Assembly (NCBI RefSeq): GCF_022698165.1 | Contig: NZ_JALDAY010000001.1 | Span: 434,001 to 498,000, forward strand | Direction: 5' to 3' | From: Streptomyces cylindrosporus | Lineage (GTDB): Bacteria; Actinomycetota; Actinomycetes; Streptomycetales; Streptomycetaceae | DNA length: 64,000 bases | Part shown: one piece after another, positions 35,185-42,742 of the stretch | Layout of the letters: each line of letters begins with the position of its first letter | Numbering within the stretch: the stretch's first letter is position 1 | Notes under the pieces: model-generated | Told to the model about the DNA's origin: nothing | Seen by the model: only the letters and a program-made list of their open reading frames with translations | The model's database searches: none | Program-made: the position numbers and the translations under genes

Positions 35185-36361
35185 GTGGGATCGGGCTTTC
35201 TGTGCTGGTCACCCGCCGGCGGAGGGTGTCGACGATGCGGGGATGACCGAGGGCCCGGGACACGGCCTCGATGTCACCGGTCACCAGGGCCCCGATGCGC
35301 GCGCCCGGGGCCCCGGCGGGGTGCGGGGCGCCCGCACGACGGGCGTCGAGCGCGGCCCGGACCACGACGGCACCGGCCGCCGCGTTCGCGCCCGCCGCGC
35401 CGTGCGCGGACAGTGCGGCCTCGTACGCCTTGTCGTACAGGCCGGCGTCGAAGTACGGGCCCAGCAGGCGCAGCGCGTCGTGGATGTGCTGGCGGCGCTG
35501 CATCAGGCGTAGGTCCAGCGGGGCCCAGAAGCCCAGGCGGGCCGGGGCCGCGGACGCTCCGAGGACGCGTACCGCCCGCCACAGCGGGCGTAGCCGCCGG
35601 TGCTCGCGCTGATCTCGTACCCACCGCTGCAGAAACGGCCCGACCTGCGGTACCAGGAAACCGAGCGCGACCAGGATCGCCTCCAGGAGCGCGAAGGGCG
35701 GGGCCGCCCGGGTGCTGAGGACGTCCCAGTCGGTACCCGACCAGCGGGCGCCGATCGCGGTCAGCTTCGCCGCGTCGAAGAGCAATCCCGAGGCGTAGCC
35801 GAGCTGTTGGAGGACGACGCCCGCCTTCAGCCAGCGGTTGCCGATCTGCGGGAACCACTTCCACAGCAGACAGGCGGCGACCAGGCACGACACCATGTGC
35901 GCGGTGAGGTACAGCAGGATGTGCTCGCGCATCCATGGCGTACCGGCGTAGTACGTGTCCAGGTCGTAGATCCGCGGCTCCGGCGTGTCCGCCAGCAGGA
36001 ACGTCCCCCACAGGGCGGCCACGACACCGGCGTACGCCCAGTAGATCCGGCGCATCCGGCGGGCGCGCCGCTCGGAGGGCTCCTCGCGCCAGCGGATGAT
36101 CATCGTCAGGCCGGTCGCGCAGAACGCGGTCAGGAACGAGTACGCCCACGGCGAGGCGATGTTGGGCACGCCGGTGAGCCGGTTGAGGCGCTCGATGTTG
36201 GCCGGGGTGATGACGACCAGCACGGCGGTGGCGGAGGCCAGCAGCACGGTGGTCGCGCGCACGTCGGGGTCGCGCCAGGCGCGGGCGAGGGTCGGCAGCT
36301 TGGCGACGAGCGCGGTGGCGAGCAGGGCGGTGGGTATCCAGTAGGGGATGTGCGGGATCAT
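35177..36361 (-). CDS. MAB_1171c-like multi-spanning membrane protein with cytoplasmic C-terminal domain
   Basis: A 394-residue protein. The N-terminal 240 residues contain about seven hydrophobic segments (for example IPYWIPTALLATALVAK, ATTVLLASATAVLVVI, YLTAHMVSCLVAACLLW). The C-terminal 150 residues are soluble and helical, with LMQRRQHIHDALRLLGPYFD. This layout matches the actinobacterial MAB_1171c-like family, which is often linked to ImmA/IrrE-type zincins and helix-turn-helix regulators. ATG 36361 overlaps the zincin stop by 4 bases (ATGA). Function is unknown; a membrane sensor or transporter has been suggested for the family. Confidence 0.75.
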
Positions 36362-36963
36362 CGCAGCAGGCGTCCGCCGCGGTTGCCGATCGACAGGTCG
36401 ATACGGCCCTCGACGGTGGCCGGCGTGACCGGGCCCTGGGCGTAACGGCCGGTCATCCAGGTGCGCACCTCGCGCCCGAAGAGCAGCCCGAAGGTCTCCG
36501 CGTCGGCCTCGTGCTCGTCGGCGGAGGCGGACCGGGCCGCGACGGCCAGGCAGGCCTCGCGGGGTACCTCGGGGGTGGCGAGGATCTGCTCCGCGGCCCG
36601 GCGCAGCATCTCGGGTGTCTGGCCGGGGGCGTGCGCGCGGGCGGCGGTGGTGAGCGCGTGGCCGTCGCAGGAGCCCTGCTCCTCGTGCCACAATTCGTGG
36701 CCCAGGATGACCAGTTGGGCCTCGGGGACGGTGTTCTCCTCGACCACGACGACCGACCGGTCGGCGAAGTCGAGGCGCAGTCCCGACACCGGCAGGTCCG
36801 GCGGGAAGGCCCGGAACACCAACTGGACGGGGCGGCCCGCGCGCACGCTCATCGCCCGGCAGAACTCCGCCATCACGGCCCGCGGTTCGGCCGGCCGCCG
36901 GATCGACTTCGACGCCTCCGCGGCCAGCGCGGCGAGCAGGGACTTCATCGCCTTGGTGGTCAT
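36358..36963 (-). CDS. ImmA/IrrE-like metallopeptidase (zincin)
   Basis: A 201-residue protein with a zincin active site GHELWHEEQG (HELWH at about residue 90) and a downstream acidic helix SADEHEADAETFG (about 148) that could supply the third metal ligand. ImmA/IrrE peptidases cleave helix-turn-helix repressors and are often annotated as toxin components. No repressor gene is adjacent here. ATG 36963 has a GGAGAGGGA site. It heads a coupled three-gene operon. A 12-bp palindrome lies upstream. Confidence 0.78.
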   Translation of the reverse strand: MTTKAMKSLLAALAAEASKSIRRPAEPRAVMAEFCRAMSVRAGRPVQLVFRAFPPDLPVSGLRLDFADRSVVVVEENTVPEAQLVILGHELWHEEQGSCDGHALTTAARAHAPGQTPEMLRRAAEQILATPEVPREACLAVAARSASADEHEADAETFGLLFGREVRTWMTGRYAQGPVTPATVEGRIDLSIGNRGGRLLR

Positions 36964-37270
36964 CGGGCGGGTCCCTCTCCGGGCGGGCCAGGGCGGCGGG
37001 CAGCTGTGGTGTTGTGCGGAGTCGCGCGCAGGCAGCATATGTCCGGACCGGCCCCGCCCGCCGACTGTTTCTCGGCCAAAAACGATCGTTTACCCGTACG
37101 AAGTCGGGGGGATCTTGGGGTCACCGTCCTCCCCCGGGAGTAGCCGGAATGCATCGGATCCTGCCGGGGAGGCATGGCAGGGGCCTCCGTGGGCACGATG
37201 TGCCGAAACGGCGCGCGTACGAGGCTGGTTCACGTCAGCCAGAGGGACACACCGACCCGAGGAGGGCGTC
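36964..37270. other. 307-bp divergent intergenic region
   Basis: This gap separates the zincin operon (minus) from the 33-residue ORF (plus). It contains the palindrome at 37080-37091 and a ribosome site GAGGAGG next to the small ORF. I see no RNA gene, no convincing -35/-10 pair and no helix-turn-helix gene in it. Confidence 0.6.
37080..37091. promoter_or_regulatory. Perfect 12-bp palindrome AAACGATCGTTT
   Basis: A perfect palindrome in an AT-rich patch, 117 bases upstream of the zincin start and 180 bases upstream of the small ORF. It is a likely dimer-binding operator for a helix-turn-helix regulator encoded elsewhere. Confidence 0.5.
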
Positions 37271-37372
37271 ATGAACCGTCAGACCCGTATCCGCGTCCAG
37301 CGTCGACCCAGCACGCCCCGCGACACGACGATCGACCGCCGGACCCCGTCCGGCCGGCTGCTGCCGTACTGA
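37271..37372 (+). CDS. Arg-rich 33-residue peptide ORF
   Basis: ATG 37271 is preceded by GAGGAGG at good spacing, the strongest ribosome site in this neighbourhood. The peptide begins MNRQTRIRVQRRPST and ends SGRLLPY. It has 9 Arg in 33 residues, no Cys, no signal peptide and no membrane segment. It lies divergent to the zincin/membrane-protein operon and ends 79 bases before the convergent STAS-ANTAR gene. It could be a small regulator, an antitoxin-like or signal peptide, or a chance ORF; I do not recognise a family. Confidence 0.5.
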   Translation: MNRQTRIRVQRRPSTPRDTTIDRRTPSGRLLPY

Positions 37373-37451
37373 CGCCATGACGAGGTTCCCGGCGGGCGGC
37401 GCGAGACCGCCGTATCGGCGCGGTACGCCGTAGCGGTGCCGCCCGGGAGAC

Positions 37452-38168
37452 TCAGCGCAGGGTGCGTGACGCCGCCGTGCGCAGGGCCCGGCGTACCTCC
37501 TGCGGGGGTGGAGGGCCGTCGCCACCGACGCCGGTCGTGACCGCCGCGGCGACGGTGTGCAGCTTGGTGTTGGAGAGCTGGGAGGCCTGCCGCAGGATGT
37601 TCCAGGCCTCGTCGGAGCTGCACGCGTGCGTGGCCATCAGGATGCCGCGGGCCTGGTCGATGACCGGCCGCGAGGCGATCGCCCGGCGCAGCTGCTCGAC
37701 CTCGGTGCGCAGCAGCCGCAGCTGTTCCGCGCGCTCCATGGCGACCGCGGAGACGGCCGGCGCCTCGGTGTCCGGCGATTCGGCCTCCGGCGATTCGGTG
37801 TCCGGGTCGGCCGGGCGGGCCGTGCGGTCCAGCGGGTCGGCGGTGTCCAGGCCGGCCAGCTCCAGGATCCGGCGCGGCTGCCCGCTCCAGCGCGTGGCCC
37901 GCACCGGGATGCTGCGCCAGTGGCCGTAGGCGTCGAGCAGGTCCAGGAACTGCAGGCCCGCCGTGTCCATGAAGACGACCTGGGCCATGTCCAGGTCGAC
38001 TTGGCCGGTGTCGGCCGGCAGGTCGTCCAGCGTCCGCGCCAGGGTGTCCGCGCACCCCTGCACCAGCTCCCCGCGCGGCACGAGCACGGCCCGGCCGGCC
38101 TCCACACGGCCGCTGATGACCAGGGTGTTCAGCCGTCCCGTGAGTGGAGTGTGTACCGCTGAGATCAT
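37452..38168 (-). CDS. STAS-ANTAR regulator (antiterminator-type RNA-binding domain)
   Basis: A 238-residue protein with an N-terminal STAS domain (GRAVLVPRGELVQG; VVFMDTAGLQFLDLLDAYG, about residues 20-85), an acidic Pro/Glu/Ser linker with repeated DTESPEAE-like units (about 120-140), and a C-terminal ANTAR domain (EQLRRAIASRPVIDQARGILMATHACSSDEAW in segments, about 155-205). ANTAR domains bind paired RNA hexaloops to prevent termination. The STAS part suggests control by an anti-sigma-type switch. ATG 38168 follows a GAGG site. It is divergent from a two-component system. Confidence 0.83.
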   Translation of the reverse strand: MISAVHTPLTGRLNTLVISGRVEAGRAVLVPRGELVQGCADTLARTLDDLPADTGQVDLDMAQVVFMDTAGLQFLDLLDAYGHWRSIPVRATRWSGQPRRILELAGLDTADPLDRTARPADPDTESPEAESPDTEAPAVSAVAMERAEQLRLLRTEVEQLRRAIASRPVIDQARGILMATHACSSDEAWNILRQASQLSNTKLHTVAAAVTTGVGGDGPPPPQEVRRALRTAASRTLR

Positions 38169-38394
38169 GTCTGCGCCTCGTTGCTCCCCGGTAGTCGCCA
38201 CGACATCGAGTCCCGCCGCCGTGCCGCGCGAAGAGTCCTGGAACCGGCTCCGCGGGGGCCGGGCGGCGCTGTCGGTTCGCCTGCCCGCACGGGCGCCGGG
38301 TATACCCGGCCGCTCGCGGAATGGCCGACACCGAACGGGCCCCCGGCCGCCGCTCGCCCTGAGAAGGGGCCCCGGGCTGCCGTAGCGTGAGGAC

Positions 38395-39072
38395 ATGCGG
38401 GTGCTGGTCGTCGAGGACGAGGAGCGGTTCGCGGCCGGGCTGAAGGACGGGCTCGAGGCCGAGGGCTTCGCCGTCGACGTGGCGCCCGACGGGGTGGACG
38501 GGCTGTGGCTGGCCCGCGAGAACGCCTACGACGCGATCGTCCTCGACATCATGCTGCCCCGCCTCAACGGCTACCGGGTCTGCCGGGCGCTGCGGGCCGG
38601 CGGCGACTGGACGCCGATCCTCATGCTCACCGCCAAGGAGGGCGAGTGGGACGAGATCGAGGGCCTCGACACCGGCGCCGACGACTACCTCACCAAACCG
38701 GTCTCGTACGCCGTCCTGCTCGCCCGCCTGCGCGCCCTGCTCCGCCGCGAGGCGCGCGAACGCCCCGCCGTCCTCACCGTCGGCGACCTGTGCCTGGACC
38801 CCGCGGCCCGCACGGTCACCCGGGCCGGCCGGGCCGTCGAGGTCACCGCGCGCGAGCTGGCGGTCCTGGAGTTCCTGCTGCGCCGGGCCGGGGAGGCGGT
38901 GTCCAAGCGGACCATCCTCGACCACGTCTGGGGCGACGACTTCGAGGGCGATCCGAACATCGTCGAGGTGTACGTCCGCCGCCTGCGCAACAAGGTCGAC
39001 CGGCCCTTCGGGCGCCGGTCGCTGCTGACGGTGCGGGGGCACGGGTACCGGCTGGTGCGGGATGACGGGTGA
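38395..39072 (+). CDS. OmpR-family response regulator
   Basis: A 225-residue regulator. The receiver domain has the acidic pair VEDEE (about residue 7), the phosphorylation site VLDIMLP (Asp about 51), the conserved Thr in LTAKEG and Lys in YLTKPVSYAVL (about 101). The C-terminal winged helix is of OmpR/PhoB type (VTARELAVLEFLLRRAGEAVSKRTILDHVWG in segments; RRLRNKVDRPFG; VRGHGYRL). ATG 38395 has a GAGG site. The stop lies 11 bases inside the sensor-kinase gene, so the pair is coupled. Confidence 0.93.
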   Translation: MRVLVVEDEERFAAGLKDGLEAEGFAVDVAPDGVDGLWLARENAYDAIVLDIMLPRLNGYRVCRALRAGGDWTPILMLTAKEGEWDEIEGLDTGADDYLTKPVSYAVLLARLRALLRREARERPAVLTVGDLCLDPAARTVTRAGRAVEVTARELAVLEFLLRRAGEAVSKRTILDHVWGDDFEGDPNIVEVYVRRLRNKVDRPFGRRSLLTVRGHGYRLVRDDG

Positions 39073-40309
39073 GAGCGGGAGAGCGGCCACCGCCGGTGAA
39101 CGGCACCGGCGCAGGCTGCGGGCGGTCCGGGTGCGGGCCACGGTCATCGCCGTACTGGCGGTGGCGTCCGCGCTGGTCATCGGGGGTACGTTGCTGGTGC
39201 AGGGGCTGCGGGCCGAGCTCTCCGGTGATGTGCGGGACGCGGCACGGGGGCGGGCGCGGGAGGTGGCCCGGGTCATCGAGGCCGGGCGCGGGGTGCCCGC
39301 GCCGACCGTCACCGACCCGGACGAGGAGTTCCTCCAGGTCGTGGACGCGGCGGGGAGGGTCGTCGCCGCCAGCGGCAACGTCCGGGGGCAGCCCGCGCTC
39401 GCCCGCCTGGAACCCGGCCGCGACGCCTCCGTGAAGACCCCGCTCGACGAGGACCGCTTCCTCGTCGTCGCCGTCGGCGCCCGGGACGGCGACCGTGACC
39501 TGGTCGTCCTCGACGGCCGTACGCCCGCCGGAGTCGCCGAGGCCACCGGGACCGTCACCCGGCTGCTGCTCATCGGCTCGCCCGCGCTGCTGCTCCTCGC
39601 GGCCGGCGCGACCTGGGCCGCCGTGGGCCGTGCCCTGCGCCGGGTGGCCCGCGCCGAGGCCGCCCGGCGCCGCTTCGTCTCCGACGCCTCCCACGAACTG
39701 CGCTCACCCCTGGCCGCCGTCCGCCAGCACACCGAGGTCGCCCTCGCCCACCCCGCGCGCGCCGACGCCGGCACCCTGGCGGCGACGGTGCACGAGGAGG
39801 CCGTACGCATGCAACGCCTCGTCGACGACCTGCTGCTGCTCGCCCGCGCCGACGAGGGAGCGCCACCGGCCGCCCGCCGCCCGGTCGACCTCGACGACCT
39901 CGTCCTGGCGGAGGCCCGGCGGCTGCGCGCCTCGACCGGCCTGCGCATCGACACCACGGGAGTGGGCGCGGCCCGCGTGACGGGCGACGAGGACGCGCTA
40001 CGGCGCCTGGTGCGCAACCTCGGCGAGAACGCGGCCCGTTACGCACGCGCGCGCGTGGCCTTCACGCTGACCGGCGCGGGGGAGAGCTTCGTACGCCTGG
40101 CGGTCGAGGACGACGGCCCGGGCATCCCGGCCGCCGACCGCCGCCGGGTCTTCGAACGCTTCGTACGCCTCGACGAGTCCCGCACGCGAGAGGCGGGCGG
40201 CGCGGGGCTGGGCCTCGCGATCGTGGCGGAGGTGGCGGCGGCGCACGGCGGGAAGGCGTCGGTGGAGGACGGCGCGCGGTTCGTGGTGACGCTGCCGTCG
40301 GGGGAGTGA
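39062..40309 (+). CDS. Sensor histidine kinase, partner of the preceding response regulator
   Basis: A 415-residue membrane kinase: membrane segment 1 at about residues 27-48 (VIAVLAVASALVIGGTLLV), an extracytoplasmic sensor of about 115 residues, membrane segment 2 at about 165-190, a dimerisation domain with the phosphorylated His in DASHELRSPLAAV (about residue 210), and a HATPase domain with NLGENAARYA, DDGPGIP and GGAGLGLAIV. All ATP-binding boxes look intact. It overlaps the regulator gene by 11 bases. The signal is unknown. Confidence 0.92.
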   Translation: MTGESGRAATAGERHRRRLRAVRVRATVIAVLAVASALVIGGTLLVQGLRAELSGDVRDAARGRAREVARVIEAGRGVPAPTVTDPDEEFLQVVDAAGRVVAASGNVRGQPALARLEPGRDASVKTPLDEDRFLVVAVGARDGDRDLVVLDGRTPAGVAEATGTVTRLLLIGSPALLLLAAGATWAAVGRALRRVARAEAARRRFVSDASHELRSPLAAVRQHTEVALAHPARADAGTLAATVHEEAVRMQRLVDDLLLLARADEGAPPAARRPVDLDDLVLAEARRLRASTGLRIDTTGVGAARVTGDEDALRRLVRNLGENAARYARARVAFTLTGAGESFVRLAVEDDGPGIPAADRRRVFERFVRLDESRTREAGGAGLGLAIVAEVAAAHGGKASVEDGARFVVTLPSGE

Positions 40310-40350
40310 GACGCGGCGGCACGCGCGGAACTGAACGCTCCGTCAGCTGT

Positions 40351-40368
40351 GTTCAGCCTCTGTTCAGC
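40351..40368 (+). promoter_or_regulatory. Direct repeats GTTCAGC spaced 11 bases, PHO-box-like
   Basis: GTTCAGC occurs at 40351-40357 and 40362-40368, an exact 11-base period, with an inverted GTTCAG at 40332-40337 nearby. OmpR/PhoB-type regulators bind such 11-base direct repeats. The site is just upstream of the lipoprotein gene and downstream of the OmpR-type system, which makes local control likely. Confidence 0.5.
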
Positions 40369-40391
40369 GGTACGGCGAGACGCTGACGGGC

Positions 40392-41693
40392 ATGAGGAAC
40401 AAGACCATCCGGCCCGTTCTCGCCGCCGCCGTCCTGCTGGCCGGCGCCTGCTCCGGGAACCAGGCGCACCGAGGCGACTGCGTGCACGCGGTCGACGAGA
40501 CGACGGGCCGTACGGCGGCCTCCTGCCTGCCCCTCGCCCCCGACAGCGCCCGCGTCGACCTCGCGGCCCCCCGCTTCACCCACCCCACCCGCATCACCAA
40601 CCCCCTCCACCCCACGGCCCGGGTCACCCAGACCGTCTACGGCGGCCAGGAGTCCGGCAAACCCTTCCGCACCGAGGTCACTCTCCTCCCCGGCACCAGG
40701 ACCATCCCCTGGGGCGACCGCACCATCCACGCCCTGACCTCCCAGTACGTCGCTTTCTCGGCGGGCCGTGTCGAGGAGGTCGCCGACGACTGGTACGCCC
40801 AGGCCGACGACGGCTCCGTCTGGTACCTCGGCGAAAGCGTCTTCAATTACGACAACGGCGTCGTCGCCGACACCGAGGGCACCTGGCAGGCGGGCCGCGA
40901 CGGCGCCCCCGGCGCGATGATCATGCCCGCGCACCCGCACAAGGGCGACGTCTACCGCACCGAGAACCTCCCCGGAGTCGTCTTCGAGCAGGTCACCGTG
41001 CGTGGCGTCGGGCAGACCGTCGACGGGCCGTACGGGAGGATCACGGACGCGATGACCGTCCACGAACTCCACCTGGACGGCACGACCGAGGACAAGGTCT
41101 TCGCCCCCGGCTACGGCGAGTTCTCCACCGGCTCACCGGCCGGCGACCTGGAGGCGGTCTCGCTGGCCGTCCCGACGGACGCGAAGCACGCACCGGTGCC
41201 GCCGGGGCTGACCGCCCTGACCGAGGCGGTCCGCACGGCCCACGCGACCCCGACACCGGCCAGGGTCCGCGCGGCCCGGGCCGCCTGGGACACCTACCGC
41301 GCCGCCGACGCCGTACCCCCGCTGCTGCGGCGGCAGATGACCCGCGACCTCAACACCTGGCAGAAGTCCCCGGCCGACCGGGCGGCGGCCCTGCGCACCG
41401 AGCAGAACACGACGGACCTGCGGCTGCGGTACGAGCCCGTCACCTCCGTCGACCTGGCCCGACTCGCCCTGTGGGCACGGCAGTTGGAGATCGACGCGAG
41501 GGCGGGCGACGCGGGGGCGGTGGCGGGTGACGTGACCTGTCTGGAGCTGATCGGGCGGCGGGGGGACACGCCCAAGTCGGCTGCTCTCGCCGCCGACTTG
41601 AGGAAGGCGCGGGAGGCGGCGGACCGGAAGGACACCGGGGCGGCCGGGAGTTCGGCGAAGGAGTTGCAGGCCGACATCGGATCCGGCCACTGA
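40392..41693 (+). CDS. Uncharacterised secreted lipoprotein
   Basis: A 433-residue protein with a lipoprotein signal (IRPVLAAAVLLAGACSG, lipobox LAGAC, Cys about residue 20). The mature region has DADDW-type aromatic segments (VADDWYAQADDGSVWYLGE, about residue 140) and GEFSTGSPAGDLEAVSLAVP (about 250), then a helical C-terminal part. I do not recognise a catalytic motif. It follows the two-component system by 82 bases and a PHO-box-like repeat, so it may be its target or its extracytoplasmic partner. Confidence 0.78.
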   Translation: MRNKTIRPVLAAAVLLAGACSGNQAHRGDCVHAVDETTGRTAASCLPLAPDSARVDLAAPRFTHPTRITNPLHPTARVTQTVYGGQESGKPFRTEVTLLPGTRTIPWGDRTIHALTSQYVAFSAGRVEEVADDWYAQADDGSVWYLGESVFNYDNGVVADTEGTWQAGRDGAPGAMIMPAHPHKGDVYRTENLPGVVFEQVTVRGVGQTVDGPYGRITDAMTVHELHLDGTTEDKVFAPGYGEFSTGSPAGDLEAVSLAVPTDAKHAPVPPGLTALTEAVRTAHATPTPARVRAARAAWDTYRAADAVPPLLRRQMTRDLNTWQKSPADRAAALRTEQNTTDLRLRYEPVTSVDLARLALWARQLEIDARAGDAGAVAGDVTCLELIGRRGDTPKSAALAADLRKAREAADRKDTGAAGSSAKELQADIGSGH

Positions 41694-41794
41694 TCCGCGC
41701 GGCCCCGGGCCGTCGTTTCGCCTCCGTGCGGCGCGGGCAGGTCTCGGGGAAGCGTGGTGCCGGTCCATGGGCTTCGGCAGGGGGGAGCGCGACG

Positions 41795-42742
41795 GTGCCT
41801 GACCATGTGCGGACGGCGGACGGGCGACGGTTACGGGTCGAGGTCTCGGGAGACCCGCGCGGCCGCCCCGTGTTCCTCCTGCACGGCATGCCCGGCAGCC
41901 GAGTCGGCCCCAGGCCCCGCTCGATGTTCCTCCACCTGCGCGGCACCCGGCTCATCAGCTACGACCGCCCCGGCTACGGCGGCTCCGACCGCAAGCCCGG
42001 CCGCAGCGTCGTCGACGTCGTCCAGGACGTGGCCCGCCTCGCCGACGCCCTGGGCCTGGACCGGTTCGCGGTGGCCGGCCGCTCCGGCGGCGCCCCGCAC
42101 GCGCTGGCCGTCGCCGCCCGGCTGCCGGACCGGGTGACCCGGGCCGCCGCCCTGGTGGGCCTCGCCCCGCGGGACGCGGAGGGCCTCGACTGGTTCGCCG
42201 GCATGGCGCCCTCGAACGTCAACGAGTTCCGTACGGCGTCCACCGACCCGGAGCGGTTCGCGGCCCGGCTGATCCCGCGCTCGAACGCCATCCGCGAGGA
42301 CCCCGCACGGCTGCTGCGGGAGCTGCGCGGCGACCTCACCGCCGACGACCGGCTGATCGTCAACGACAACACGGTCCGCTCGATGCTGCTGCGCAACTAC
42401 CACGAGGCGCTGCGGACCTCGGCGTACGGCTGGATCGACGACGTGTTCGCGGTGACCGGGGCCTGGGGCTTCGACCCGGCGGAGATCCGGGTGCCGGTGC
42501 TGCTGTGGCACGGCAGCCAGGACGCGTTCTCGCCGGTCTCGCACGCCGTCTGGCTCGCCGACCGCATCCCCGGGGCCACCGCCGTGGTCGATCCGACGGC
42601 GGCCCACTTCGCGGCCCTGCGCGTGCTGCCCAACATCCTCAACTGGCTGCTGGCCGACGAGAGTTCCGCCAGCCGCGCGCTCACACCGCCAGCGGCTCCA
42701 GATCCCGGTAGATCCGCCGGTCCTGACGGGCGAGCCGGGTGA
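41795..42742 (+). CDS. Alpha/beta-fold hydrolase
   Basis: A 315-residue alpha/beta hydrolase: oxyanion-hole segment LHGMPGSRVGP (about residue 30), nucleophile elbow AGRSGGAPHAL (Ser about residue 97), acid residue region LLWHGSQDAFSP (about 235) and His in DPTAAHFAAL (about 268). I chose GTG 41795, which follows a GGGGGGAGC site; the frame is open further upstream. The last 62 bases overlap the 3' end of the convergent fxsT gene, and the final 20 residues look like non-family tail. Substrate unknown. Confidence 0.8.
   Translation: MPDHVRTADGRRLRVEVSGDPRGRPVFLLHGMPGSRVGPRPRSMFLHLRGTRLISYDRPGYGGSDRKPGRSVVDVVQDVARLADALGLDRFAVAGRSGGAPHALAVAARLPDRVTRAAALVGLAPRDAEGLDWFAGMAPSNVNEFRTASTDPERFAARLIPRSNAIREDPARLLRELRGDLTADDRLIVNDNTVRSMLLRNYHEALRTSAYGWIDDVFAVTGAWGFDPAEIRVPVLLWHGSQDAFSPVSHAVWLADRIPGATAVVDPTAAHFAALRVLPNILNWLLADESSASRALTPPAAPDPGRSAGPDGRAG

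Noticed and set aside
37271..37372. The small Arg-rich ORF as a second FxSxx-COOH precursor
   Set aside because: It ends in LLPY and has no F-x-S motif, and no maturase is adjacent.
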